A stretch of DNA of 64,000 nt, from assembly GCA_050944035.1 (NCBI GenBank), contig JBMNQH010000009.1, positions 1 through 64,000 of the forward strand. Reading direction: 5' to 3'. This document shows, one piece after another, positions 7,410 to 16,233 of this stretch. The first letter of the stretch is position 1, and each line of letters starts with the position of its first letter. A program made the position numbers and the translations under genes. Source of the stretch: JBMNQH01 sp050944035. GTDB taxonomy: Bacteria; Bacillota; Clostridia; Oscillospirales; Oscillospiraceae. Under the pieces are notes generated by a model. The model was given only the letters and a program-made list of their open reading frames with translations. It searched no databases and was not told the origin of the DNA.

Positions 7410-8417
7410 TTATCTGTAGTCTTCATTCAAGAACAGGGCTTTAATCGCCACCACTTCCTCATATTCCTCCTGATCCACTTTTACAGAGGAATTCAGCGCT
7501 TTCAAGTCTGTTTTAACCACATCCAGCGCCTCTTCTGTTGTAACGGCACGGCTCTCTTCGACAGCATTTACCATTCTCTTTAGTACCATCGTATGTGCAT
7601 ACCGTGCTGGAAGCGGAAAAACAGAATCATAAGCCTGGATGTATTGTTCCACAGCAGCCTGTGCCTTTTGCACACGGTTCATAATATAATGTCTGTTATT
7701 TTTTGAAGTTGGAAGCATACTGACCCCCGAAAAAAGGAAAATAGCGGCAATCCCAAACAGGGTAAAATAAATTGCGAATTCCGTCCGGTGGACAAATGAG
7801 TAGATGCCGTAGAGAAGTGAACAGAGTCCCAACAGAGTTATGGCCAATGCCGCCCATTTATAACTGGGCTTGCTCTGCAAATAGGCACGTTTTCTTCTGG
7901 CCGACTGACTCAATTCCAGAGAAAGCTCTGGCCGTTTATCCAAATAGTCAGCGGCCTGTTTCAGTTCAGATATTGTTGTTTTTGCCATATCCGATAAGGC
8001 CGGCATTTTTTGCATCGCACGTGCCTGTTCTTTTTCGGCAAGGCGCTGCTCCGCAGCTCTGCTGATTCGTTTGAGTTCCGGTCTGGCCTTGGCCAAATAC
8101 TGGAGCAACTGATCAACCTGTTCCTCATATTTAAAGTTGCACTGCTTTTCTTTTCCGTCATCATAGACTACAACCAGGTAGGGAATGGTAGCAAAAACCC
8201 CTTTTCCAGAAAATCCGCCCTTACTCATGGCCACCCGCTTGAATACCCGCGTGACCGATGAAAACGGCACATAGTATCTTCTGTCTATATAAAAACTATT
8301 CAAATACAGAGCCTGTTCTCCCACACCGCAAGGACCATATTTTCTGCAGTTTTTTCGATCGCTTGATAATACTGCATCGGGTAACTGTTCTCTGCCAAGC
8401 TGTACTGGTTTCCACAT
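7410..8417 (-). CDS. hypothetical membrane protein with N-terminal PH-like region
   Basis: A 335-residue protein I cannot assign to a named family. Residues 1-100 are beta-rich and soluble, with ALYLNSFYIDRRYYVPFSSV and FATIPYLVVVYDDGKEKQ, a pattern like a bacterial PH domain (inference). A charged helical stretch (about 105-170) leads to two membrane segments (WAALAITLLGLCSLLYGIYS and FAIYFTLFGIAAIFLFSG, about 190-235). The C-terminal 100 residues are helical and cytoplasmic. GGAGATGATAAA precedes the ATG. The gene stands alone between cstA and the yabP operon and ends in a large hairpin. Confidence 0.75.
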   Translation of the reverse strand: MWKPVQLGREQLPDAVLSSDRKNCRKYGPCGVGEQALYLNSFYIDRRYYVPFSSVTRVFKRVAMSKGGFSGKGVFATIPYLVVVYDDGKEKQCNFKYEEQVDQLLQYLAKARPELKRISRAAEQRLAEKEQARAMQKMPALSDMAKTTISELKQAADYLDKRPELSLELSQSARRKRAYLQSKPSYKWAALAITLLGLCSLLYGIYSFVHRTEFAIYFTLFGIAAIFLFSGVSMLPTSKNNRHYIMNRVQKAQAAVEQYIQAYDSVFPLPARYAHTMVLKRMVNAVEESRAVTTEEALDVVKTDLKALNSSVKVDQEEYEEVVAIKALFLNEDYR

Positions 8418-8503
8418 TTTATCATCTCCTGATCTATGTATGCTGCCATGTTCCCTGGTTGCCTATTCCAGAAACAATCGAATGTCCTTTTCACAGTATG
8501 CAA

Positions 8504-9952
8504 TTACTGTACAAGTTGTTCTTTTTGCTTTTTCGTTGCGTGCAGGAAAATGCCGAGGAACAACACTGCAAGCACAATACCGGCAGGATATGCAATGGTT
8601 GTACCAAGTCCCAGACATTCTGGTGCATAGAAGAAATAGGTCATGGATACTGCACTCATAAAGGTTGCAGGAACTGCCGTAATCCAATAATTCTTTTTCT
8701 CTTTATAGAGATACATGCTGGCCGCCCAAAGAACAATCATCGCAAGAGTCTGGTTAGTCCAACTGAAATATCTCCACACGATTTTATAATCGAGATGGCC
8801 AATAAATGCACCGGCTGCCAAAAGTGGGATGCACAGAATCAATCGATTTTTAAAGGATTTCTGATCAACCTTAAACCAGTCCGCAACAACAAGACGTGCG
8901 CTACGGAAAGCCGTATCGCCAGATGTGATTGGGCACGCAATAACACCCAGCATCGCAAGTGCAACACCAATACCGCCCATTGTCTTTTTGCATACGTCAT
9001 AGATTGCAGCAGACTGTCCGTTTGCCAACGCATCCTGCAGTCCTGTACTCAGTCCACCTGTAACCGAGTATAGAGAGCAGCCGGCGGCGGCCCAAATCAA
9101 TGCAATAATTCCTTCACATACCATGGCGCCATAGAATACGAAATGTCCCTGTCTCTCGGATTTCATACAGCGAGCCATCAACGGAGATTGGGTTGCATGG
9201 AAGCCGGAAATCGCACCACAGGCAACAGTGATAAACATAACACTCCAAATCGGCGTACCATCCGGATACATATTTCTGAAGTTGCTCCAGATTTCAGGAA
9301 TGACGTAATCCGACTTTGTAAAAATACCGACGGCAACACCAACGGCCATAATAATAAGGCAGATGCCAAAGATCGGATAAATTTTACCGATAATCTTATC
9401 AATAGAGACAAATGTTGCAATGAAATAATAGAGTAAGATAACCCAAAGCCAGAATTCTGTACTGGTCAAAATACCTTTGAATCCGCCATTCTGGAATAAA
9501 GTTACAATCAGACCAGACGGTCCAACTGCAAACACCGTACCAACCATAACTAGAAGAACAACGCTGAATACCCGCATTACGTTCTTCATGATATTTCCCA
9601 GATAGATGCCACAAATCTCCGAAATAGATGCACCATCGTTTCGTTCCGAAAGCATACCAGAGAAATAATCATGTACACCGCCAGCAAAAATGGTACCAAA
9701 TGTGATCCATAAAAAAACAACAGGTCCCCAAAGGGCACCCTGCAGTGCTCCAAAGATAGGACCCAATCCAGCGATATTCAAAAGTTGTACAAGAAACAGT
9801 TTCCACTGTGGCATAACAACATAGTCAACGCCATCATTGATTCTGACCGCAGGCGTCTCCCTGTCGTCCACTTCGAAGGTATTGTCCACAATTTTACCAT
9901 AGACAAAATAACCACCAATTAACAAAACAAGACAAATAAGAAAGCTTAACAT
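8504..9952 (-). CDS. cstA: CstA family carbon starvation transporter
   Basis: A 482-residue polytopic protein of the CstA family (peptide or pyruvate uptake under carbon limitation). The family signatures are present: PQWKLFLVQLLNIAGLGPIFGALQG near residue 50, HDYFSGMLSERNDG at about 108-122, and SGFHATQSPLMARC in the middle. It is shorter than Escherichia CstA (about 700 residues), as is usual in Clostridia. Which substrate it carries cannot be read from sequence. GGGAGGGAAC precedes the ATG. It is monocistronic and has a good sigma-A promoter about 75-105 nt upstream, divergent from the Rrf2 gene. Confidence 0.92.
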   Translation of the reverse strand: MLSFLICLVLLIGGYFVYGKIVDNTFEVDDRETPAVRINDGVDYVVMPQWKLFLVQLLNIAGLGPIFGALQGALWGPVVFLWITFGTIFAGGVHDYFSGMLSERNDGASISEICGIYLGNIMKNVMRVFSVVLLVMVGTVFAVGPSGLIVTLFQNGGFKGILTSTEFWLWVILLYYFIATFVSIDKIIGKIYPIFGICLIIMAVGVAVGIFTKSDYVIPEIWSNFRNMYPDGTPIWSVMFITVACGAISGFHATQSPLMARCMKSERQGHFVFYGAMVCEGIIALIWAAAGCSLYSVTGGLSTGLQDALANGQSAAIYDVCKKTMGGIGVALAMLGVIACPITSGDTAFRSARLVVADWFKVDQKSFKNRLILCIPLLAAGAFIGHLDYKIVWRYFSWTNQTLAMIVLWAASMYLYKEKKNYWITAVPATFMSAVSMTYFFYAPECLGLGTTIAYPAGIVLAVLFLGIFLHATKKQKEQLVQ

Positions 9953-10026
9953 ACCAGTTCCCTCCCTCTACTTTACAGTACGGCTGTTTTACTTTTTGCA
10001 AGCAGCTTTCTGTCTTTTTCGTCTAC

Positions 10027-10055
10027 ATTATAGTCCTTTTCCCCCTGTTTTTCAA
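10027..10055 (-). promoter_or_regulatory. sigma-A promoter of cstA
   Basis: On the minus strand, TTGAAA (10055-10050) and TATAAT (10032-10027) are separated by exactly 17 nt, about 75 nt before the cstA start. The remaining 260-nt intergenic stretch is AT-rich with no other recognisable element except the Rrf2-gene promoter. Confidence 0.75.
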
Positions 10056-10161
10056 GACAGAATCTCCATACTATTTCCTTAAAAATTTCCAAATTTTTAA
10101 CATTTCATTTATGCAACTTTTTCGTTTTCTTTTTTAGAATGCTCTTTTTATCAATCGCAGC

Positions 10162-10190
10162 TTGCAATTGATAATTCCCTGTGTGATAAT
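10162..10190 (+). promoter_or_regulatory. sigma-A promoter of the Rrf2 regulator gene
   Basis: TTGCAA and GATAAT with 17-nt spacing and a TGT extended -10, ending 22 nt before the ATG. Confidence 0.7.
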
Positions 10191-10211
10191 AGGAGAAAGA
10201 GGTGATCTTCT

Positions 10212-10625
10212 ATGATGATTTCAACCAAGGGCCGATATGCCCTGCGTATTATGATTGATCTTGCACAGCATACAGAGGAAGGGTTTATTTCTTTGAAATC
10301 CATTGCCGAGCGGCAGGAAGTTTCAATGAAATACCTGGAAATGATTGTTGCCATCTTAAATAAAGCTGGCATTTTGGAAAGTCGGCGCGGCAAGGACGGC
10401 GGCTATAAATTAATCAAACCTGCAAAAGATTATACTGTCAGTGAGATTATGGACCTGACAGAAGGTCATCTGGCACCGGTTTCCTGTCTCAGCTGTAGTG
10501 ACAACCAGTGTGAACGCGCGGATTCGTGTCTGACCCTGCCGATGTGGCAGCAGTTAGACACCATCATTGATGACTATCTCTCCAGCGTCTCTATTCAAGA
10601 CATTCTCGACGGTACACTAAAATAA
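10212..10625 (+). CDS. Rrf2 family transcriptional regulator (IscR-like)
   Basis: A 137-residue Rrf2 regulator. The winged helix occupies residues 1-85 (STKGRYALRIMIDLA, then EVSMKYLEMIVAILNKAGILESRRGKDGGYKL, split by the recognition helix). A C-terminal cluster CLSCSDNQCERADSC (Cys spaced 3, 5 and 6) could ligate an iron-sulfur centre as in IscR. The gene is immediately upstream of nifS and nifU, so it most likely represses Fe-S assembly when clusters are plentiful. GAGGTGAT precedes ATGATG; either ATG could start. The two inverted repeats at the nifS promoter are its probable targets (inference). Confidence 0.92.
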   Translation: MMISTKGRYALRIMIDLAQHTEEGFISLKSIAERQEVSMKYLEMIVAILNKAGILESRRGKDGGYKLIKPAKDYTVSEIMDLTEGHLAPVSCLSCSDNQCERADSCLTLPMWQQLDTIIDDYLSSVSIQDILDGTLK

Positions 10626-10694
10626 CAACTTCCTGGATACTATAACACTCTGTATACAGAGAAAGAAGTCCATTTCTATGCGTAAAGTTTTATT

Positions 10695-10715
10695 TTCCTA
10701 TTGACTTTATAGGAT
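10695..10715. promoter_or_regulatory. upstream operator half of a duplicated inverted repeat at nifS
   Basis: TTCCTAT, 7 nt, ATAGGAT. The 7-nt spacer carries most of the TTGACT -35 element. The same architecture recurs 36 bp downstream (10731-10751). A likely binding site of the Rrf2 protein encoded just upstream. Confidence 0.6.
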
Positions 10716-10729
10716 ATTTGTTTTATTAT
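10701..10729 (+). promoter_or_regulatory. sigma-A promoter of nifS
   Basis: TTGACT (10701-10706) and TATTAT (10724-10729) with 17-nt spacing. It is flanked on both sides by TTCCTAT-N7-ATAGGAW repeats, so binding there would block RNA polymerase. Confidence 0.75.
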
Positions 10730-10730
10730 A

Positions 10731-10751
10731 TTCCTATAAATAAAATAGGAA
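10731..10751. promoter_or_regulatory. downstream operator of the duplicated inverted repeat at nifS
   Basis: Perfect repeat TTCCTAT-N7-ATAGGAA, starting one base after the -10 hexamer and covering the expected transcription start. Confidence 0.6.
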
Positions 10752-10765
10752 TTGAGGTTATTGCC

Positions 10766-11956
10766 ATGATTGTATATGCTGATAATGCCGCCACCACTTG
10801 TCTGAGCAGTACTGCAAAAGAAGCTATGCTTCCTTACTTCGATCAAATCTATGGAAATCCTTCCAGCCTTCACCATTTTGGTCAGGAAGCTGCAATGGCT
10901 CTTCAGGAAGCGCGCGATACGGTTGCCAAGCTGCTGAACGCTCCTTCCACCAGAGAGATTTACTTCACTTCCGGCGGCAGTGAAGCGGATAATCAGGCGC
11001 TGCTCAGTGCGGCAAGTTTTGGTGCAAGAAAAGGAAAACAGCACATTATCTCTACCAAATTTGAACATCATGCGATTTTGCATACATTGGACAAGCTCGA
11101 AAAGCGCGGATTCGAAATCACACTGTTGGACGTCCATGAAAACGGCATAGTCCGTCTGGAAGAATTGGAACAGGCTATTCGCGAAGACACTGCATTGGTA
11201 ACCATAATGTTTGCCAACAATGAAATTGGTACGATTCAGCCAATCGCGGAAATTGGTGCCATCTGCCGGAAAAAAGGTGTTCTCTTTCACACCGATGCCG
11301 TACAGGCCGTTGGGCACATTCCAGTGGACATTCAGGCCACGAACATTGATATGCTTTCCCTCTCCGGCCACAAATTCCATGGTCCAAAAGGCGTTGGTGT
11401 GCTCTATTGCCGCAGCGGCATCCCGCTTGTCAATGTTATCGAAGGCGGCGCACAGGAACGCGGTAAACGTGCAGGAACAGAAAATATTCCCGCGATTATG
11501 GGCATGGCTGCGGCGATGCAGGAGGCTTGTGACCGCCTGCCGGAAACCATGACTTATGTCTCTGCTTTGCGTGATAAAGTCATTTCTGGACTTTCCAAGA
11601 TTCCACACTCCATTCTAAACGGCGACCGCAACCAGCGGGTGCCCGGTACGATCAACTTCTGTTTTGAGGGCATTGAAGGTGAATCCCTGTTGCTATTGTT
11701 GGATGCAAAAGGAATTGCAGCCTCTTCCGGAAGTGCCTGTACCTCCGGTTCCTTGGATCCCAGTCATGTTCTGTTATCTCTGGGGCTTCCGCATGAGGTT
11801 GCACATGGTTCTCTTCGCCTTTCCATCGGTGAATATAACACCGAAAAAGAAATCGACCATATCATCCGTACCATTCCCGAAGTCGTTTCTTATCTCCGCA
11901 GCATTTCCCCAGTTTGGGAGGATTTGGAAACTGGAAAGCGTACCCATATCATCTAA
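10766..11956 (+). CDS. nifS: cysteine desulfurase NifS/IscS type
   Basis: A 396-residue PLP enzyme that takes sulfur from cysteine for Fe-S cluster assembly. The N-terminal ADNAATT motif, the PLP-binding Lys in SLSGHKFHGPKG, and the catalytic Cys in SSGSACTSG are all present, marking a group I desulfurase. The ATG at 10766 is chosen because GAGG lies 8 nt upstream; longer readings run into the operator region. It is followed 25 nt later by nifU, its sulfur acceptor scaffold, and is controlled by a promoter bracketed by two inverted repeats. Confidence 0.95.
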   Translation: MIVYADNAATTCLSSTAKEAMLPYFDQIYGNPSSLHHFGQEAAMALQEARDTVAKLLNAPSTREIYFTSGGSEADNQALLSAASFGARKGKQHIISTKFEHHAILHTLDKLEKRGFEITLLDVHENGIVRLEELEQAIREDTALVTIMFANNEIGTIQPIAEIGAICRKKGVLFHTDAVQAVGHIPVDIQATNIDMLSLSGHKFHGPKGVGVLYCRSGIPLVNVIEGGAQERGKRAGTENIPAIMGMAAAMQEACDRLPETMTYVSALRDKVISGLSKIPHSILNGDRNQRVPGTINFCFEGIEGESLLLLLDAKGIAASSGSACTSGSLDPSHVLLSLGLPHEVAHGSLRLSIGEYNTEKEIDHIIRTIPEVVSYLRSISPVWEDLETGKRTHII

Positions 11957-11981
11957 ACAGAATAGAAAGTGAGAATACACC

Positions 11982-12413
11982 ATGTTATACAGTGAAAAAG
12001 TAATGGATCATTTTCAGCATCCCCGCAATGTTGGAAAAATGGAAGATGCCGACGGCATTGGTGAAGTCGGCAATGCAAAATGCGGCGATATCATGAAAAT
12101 GTATATCAAAGTCAAAGACGGTATCATCACCGATGTTACCTTCAACACCTTTGGCTGTGGCAGTGCCATTGCCACCAGCTCCATGGCAACAGAAATGATC
12201 AAAGGACAGCCGATCGAGGCTGCATTGAAACTCTCCAATCAGGCCGTTGTGGAAGCACTGGACGGTCTTCCGGCGCAAAAAATCCACTGTTCTGTTCTGG
12301 CCGAGGAGGCCGTCAAAGCAGCTGTCAAAGATTACTATGACAGAAATGGTATTGCATATGACGCAGCGCTGTTCTGTAGCGGCGATTGTACCTCCTGTTG
12401 CGAAAACGCATAA
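11982..12413 (+). CDS. nifU: Fe-S cluster assembly scaffold NifU (IscU-like)
   Basis: A 143-residue IscU-type scaffold on which NifS-derived sulfur and iron are assembled. The three ligand Cys lie in NAKCGD, TFGCGSA and KIHCSVLAEEA, and the Asp after the first Cys is conserved. The start (MLYSEKVMDHFQHPRNVG) is typical. An extra Cys-rich tail, CSGDCTSCC, extends beyond the IscU core. It is last in the Rrf2-nifS-nifU cluster and is followed by a strong terminator. Confidence 0.94.
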   Translation: MLYSEKVMDHFQHPRNVGKMEDADGIGEVGNAKCGDIMKMYIKVKDGIITDVTFNTFGCGSAIATSSMATEMIKGQPIEAALKLSNQAVVEALDGLPAQKIHCSVLAEEAVKAAVKDYYDRNGIAYDAALFCSGDCTSCCENA

Positions 12414-12426
12414 GGGTTATGTTATA

Positions 12427-12472
12427 AAAAACAATCTGCTCCGTACTTGAAGGTACGGAGCAGATTGTTTTT
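12427..12472. terminator. bidirectional terminator between nifU and metG
   Basis: Perfect 20-bp stem (12427-12446 with 12453-12472) and a 6-nt loop TTGAAG, with A tract before and T tract after, serving the convergent nifU and metG genes. Confidence 0.93.
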
Positions 12473-12502
12473 CTATTTTCTCTTATAGGAAGAACCGCAG
12501 TA

Positions 12503-14428
12503 CTAACAAATCAGAGCACCTGCCGGAATGGCATCGTCCAGCATAATCAGATTCAGCTCGTCATCTTTTTCTGCAGACAGCAGCATACCGTTGGATTCCT
12601 GTCCCATCATCTTTCTGGGCGGCAGATTGGTGCAGGCCAGAACCGTCTTGCCAATCAGCTCTTCCGGCTTATAGTATTTGGCAATGCCGGAGAGAATCTG
12701 ACGCGGGGTACCGGAACCATCATCCAATGTAAACTTCAGGAGCTTTTGGGACTTCTTAACCGGTTCACAGTTGAGCACCTTACAGACTGTCATTTGTACC
12801 TTCGCAAACTCGTCAATGGTAACCGGCGGTACCGCAGGAACAGCAGGGGCATTTTTTTCCGTATGAAAGGCTTCAATTTCTTCCAGCTTCTTTTTTACAT
12901 CGAGACGTGCAAAGAGAATTTCTGCCTTGCCAACTGTATGTCCTGTAGGCAGTGCACCAAATTGTGCCAGACTGTCCCAATCAGAGGGTTCGATGGCCAG
13001 CTGTGCAAAGATCTTATCCGAGGTCTCAGGCAGATAGGGCTTCAACAGCGTTGCACAGAAGCGAATGGTTTCCAGTAAATTGTAAAGCACGGTATCCAAA
13101 CGCTCTTTTTTCTCTGGATCTTTACCAAGAATCCAAGGCTGTGTTTCATCGATGTATTTATTTGCGCGGCGCAACAAGGCGAAGATTTCATCGATTGCAT
13201 CTGCAACATGCAGGCCTTCCATTCTGGCTTCGACCTTTGCGGGCGTTGCCAGACAGAGATCGATCAGTTCCTTGTCAATTTTTTCCGCAGCAGCATGATC
13301 ACTGAGGATGCCGTCGGAATACTTGTGGCACATGGTAATGGTACGGTTGACCAGATTCCCCAGGATATTGGCCAGATCGGAGTTGACGCGTTCAATCATC
13401 AGCTCATAGGTCATGGTGCCATCGCTTGCAAATGGAATTTCATGCAACAGATAATAGCGGACAGCATCCACACCAAACAGCTCCACCAGATCGTCAGCAT
13501 AGATGACATTGCCCTTGGACTTGGACATTTTGCCGTCGCCGACCATCAGCCAGGGATGGCCAAAGACCTGTTTCGGCAGCTCGACGCCGAGCGCCAACAG
13601 CATAATGGGCCAGTAAATTGTGTGGAATCGCAAAATATCTTTTCCGATCAGATGCACATCTGCCGGCCAATATTTTTTAAAGGTTTCTCCATACTCCCCT
13701 TCCACATCATAGCCTGGGAAGGTAATATAGTTGGAAAGTGCATCAATCCAGACATAGATAACATGTTTTGGATCAAAGGTAACCGGAATTCCCCACTTGA
13801 AGCTGGTACGGGAAACGCAGAGATCCTGAAGGCCCGGTTTGAGGAAGTTGTTGACCATCTCATTTTTACGGGCTTCCGGTTGAATAAATTCCGGATGCTC
13901 GTCAATATATTGCATGAGTTTGTCAGCATATTTGCTCATCTTGAAGAAATATGCCTCTTCTTCTGCCTCTTTTACCGGTCTGCCGCAGTCCGGACACTTG
14001 CCGTCCACCAACTGACTCTCGGTCCAGAAACTTTCACAGGGCGTGCAATACAGTCCCTTATAGGAACTTTTATAGATATCTCCCTGATCATAAAGCTTCT
14101 TAAAAATTTTCTGAACCTGTGCTTCGTGCATTTTGTCTGTGGTTCGAACAAAGCGGTCATAGGATGTATTCATAATATCCCAGATCCGCTTGATTTCTCC
14201 TGCGACACCATCGACAAATTCCTGTGGACTGATACCAGCTTCTTTTGCTTTTTCCTCAATCTTCTGACCATGTTCATCCGTGCCAGTCTGGAAATAAACA
14301 TCATAGCCATTCAGCCGTTTGAAGCGGCAGATCGCATCTGCCAGAACGATTTCATAGGTATTTCCAATATGCGGTTTGCCAGAGGTATAGGCAATCGCAG
14401 TGGAAAGGTAATAGGTTCCCTTATTCAT
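12503..14428 (-). CDS. metG: methionine--tRNA ligase
   Basis: A 641-residue methionyl-tRNA synthetase. It has the class I motif HIGN near residue 24, a zinc-binding CTPCE...CPDCG element at about 127-148, and KMSKSKGN at about 300. The anticodon-binding helical domain and a C-terminal OB-fold tRNA-binding domain (from IDEFAKVQMTVCKVLNCEPV, about residue 540) follow. The ATG at 14428 has GGAGGA 5 nt upstream. No T-box leader is visible; only 58 nt separate it from the next gene upstream. It converges on nifU. Confidence 0.97.
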   Translation of the reverse strand: MNKGTYYLSTAIAYTSGKPHIGNTYEIVLADAICRFKRLNGYDVYFQTGTDEHGQKIEEKAKEAGISPQEFVDGVAGEIKRIWDIMNTSYDRFVRTTDKMHEAQVQKIFKKLYDQGDIYKSSYKGLYCTPCESFWTESQLVDGKCPDCGRPVKEAEEEAYFFKMSKYADKLMQYIDEHPEFIQPEARKNEMVNNFLKPGLQDLCVSRTSFKWGIPVTFDPKHVIYVWIDALSNYITFPGYDVEGEYGETFKKYWPADVHLIGKDILRFHTIYWPIMLLALGVELPKQVFGHPWLMVGDGKMSKSKGNVIYADDLVELFGVDAVRYYLLHEIPFASDGTMTYELMIERVNSDLANILGNLVNRTITMCHKYSDGILSDHAAAEKIDKELIDLCLATPAKVEARMEGLHVADAIDEIFALLRRANKYIDETQPWILGKDPEKKERLDTVLYNLLETIRFCATLLKPYLPETSDKIFAQLAIEPSDWDSLAQFGALPTGHTVGKAEILFARLDVKKKLEEIEAFHTEKNAPAVPAVPPVTIDEFAKVQMTVCKVLNCEPVKKSQKLLKFTLDDGSGTPRQILSGIAKYYKPEELIGKTVLACTNLPPRKMMGQESNGMLLSAEKDDELNLIMLDDAIPAGALIC

Positions 14429-14486
14429 CTTTCTCCTCCGTTTATAGAATCCGGACAAATCCTGTCCAAACTGTTCTCTTATTGTA

Positions 14487-16019
14487 TCAATCGTTGTGGT
14501 AGTGGTAGGTACTGGAGGCCTCCTTTGTACTGCTGATCAAAGTACCATTCGCATCGTATACGTTTCGATAGGAGGTTGCACCAAAATTGCTGCTTCCCTG
14601 CCAGGTCTCCGTCGTCATCTCCACATGTGTGCCGTCGAGATCGGTTCCATAGATTTTGATATTGGTCGTACCGGCATTGGTATCCACGCTGGTCACAATC
14701 TTAATCGGATATTCCCGATTGTTTACAAATTTAAAATCCACATTGGGCCAGCTGACCGTGGCATCCAGTCCCCAAGGCAGATAGCTGACCGAGAAATAGT
14801 GAACATTTCGCTCTGTAATTTGTAAATTGGCAAGCAGCGTACAATAGTATAGCGTAGAAGAAACCTGACAGATACCGCCACCCAGTTCGTCTACCACTTC
14901 CCCGTTTGCATAAGCGCCTGCCGGCAAATATCCTGCCGCTGCGGTCCGCTGTCCAACTGTTCCGTTGAACGAGAAGGATTCCCCCGGATACAGGACAACA
15001 CCGTTGATGGCTGCGGCGGCCTTCGCAATATTGTTGTTGCGATTATAGTTATATGAGGACATATAAGTTGTTTTCTCCGCAAGCAGATCCTGAAACAGCA
15101 TACTCTCGTCGAACGTTACTTCTTCCTCTGTTGTAGTCGTGATCAGTTCGATGGTAACTGCCTCTCCTTCTGCAGCTGCATCCAATGCCGTCTGTGCGGC
15201 ATCCATATCAAACCAGACTTCTGTTTTTGTCTTTGTTTTTCCCTTTATTTTTTCAGTATACCCAGTCTGATACACCGTATCATGCAGTGCCTGCAAATCC
15301 GTCTGTCCCGCATAGGTAACAAAGGGCGTGCAGTCAACAGCGGTATCACCATTGATAAAAGCTTCTTCCACTGCCGCAGTCAGTCCCTGCATATCGACGC
15401 TGACATCCGACGCACCTTTGATCACAACGATGCTGTCCTCTCTAATATTCACAGAGGATGCCTCTGTCTCCTCCTCAAACTGTTCAGCAAACGGCTGCAA
15501 AGTTGCGGTGATTACTTCCGTATCTATAGAGATGGCGCCACTCGCGCTATACTCCACTTCTTTTCCCATACAGTGGAGATAATCGCGCAAGGTCGAAAAG
15601 ATTCCACCCTGTCGTCCATAACGGTAGGCAAGTTCAGCCGCCTCCTGCATATCCACTGTCAGATTGCAATCCTCTGCAGAAATCGTCGTTTTGCAGGTAT
15701 CGGAAAAAATTGCCTCGACGGAGCTTGCGCCCTGATCATATGCGCCGCTCTCTTCCAGCTTGGTTTTTGCCTCCTCAAGCGTCAAACCGCCAAGTTGTAC
15801 ACCGTTGAGCGTTACATTGGGATAGATTGTATCCAACCCATCAATATGCTTTGCAGCGCAGACAAGGCTAATACATGCTGCCGCGACCAACACCGCCACA
15901 GCAATCCCAACAATCTTCAGTTTTTTATGGTTGTGTTGTCTGGCGTTTGCTTCGTTCTCTTTCTTATCACCGAATTTCATATCTTGCTCCATTGCAATGT
16001 GTTCTGCGTTCACGGGCAT
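14487..16019 (-). CDS. VanW family cell-wall protein with PG-binding-4 region
   Basis: A protein of about 510 residues. It has a charged cytoplasmic N-terminus, one membrane anchor (LKIVGIAVAVLVAAACISLVC, split here for clarity at about 33-53), and a PG_binding_4 region of two repeats (about 60-290). The C-terminal VanW domain (about 315-475) has SFNGTVGQRTAAAGYLPA and GGGICQVSSTLYY. Such proteins sit outside the membrane and are linked to peptidoglycan; their activity is unproven. The start is unclear. ATG 16019 lacks a ribosome site, while ATG 15980 has GGAG 6 nt upstream. The same frame stays open for 55 more codons upstream without a start codon. Confidence 0.85.
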   Translation of the reverse strand: MPVNAEHIAMEQDMKFGDKKENEANARQHNHKKLKIVGIAVAVLVAAACISLVCAAKHIDGLDTIYPNVTLNGVQLGGLTLEEAKTKLEESGAYDQGASSVEAIFSDTCKTTISAEDCNLTVDMQEAAELAYRYGRQGGIFSTLRDYLHCMGKEVEYSASGAISIDTEVITATLQPFAEQFEEETEASSVNIREDSIVVIKGASDVSVDMQGLTAAVEEAFINGDTAVDCTPFVTYAGQTDLQALHDTVYQTGYTEKIKGKTKTKTEVWFDMDAAQTALDAAAEGEAVTIELITTTTEEEVTFDESMLFQDLLAEKTTYMSSYNYNRNNNIAKAAAAINGVVLYPGESFSFNGTVGQRTAAAGYLPAGAYANGEVVDELGGGICQVSSTLYYCTLLANLQITERNVHYFSVSYLPWGLDATVSWPNVDFKFVNNREYPIKIVTSVDTNAGTTNIKIYGTDLDGTHVEMTTETWQGSSNFGATSYRNVYDANGTLISSTKEASSTYHYHND

Positions 16020-16233
16020 GGTCGCATTTTTATCGTTTGTCTCGGGTGTGGAAACATTTTCCGGCTTTCCATCCTGTTCAACCTCTGGCAGCCGTTCTTC
16101 CTTCTCTGGCTTCTCAGATATTGGTTGTTCTCTGTTTTCTTCTGGATTTTCCGCAAAGTTCAGAACCGCTCTCCACCTTTCCCATCAATAGTCTGCAAAT
16201 CACCGCAACCCTTTTTCTTTAAACTGCCTTGTA

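Noticed and set aside
14429..14486. Possible T-box or S-box leader of metG
   Set aside because: Only 58 nt lie between the two genes and no specifier or antiterminator structure is present.
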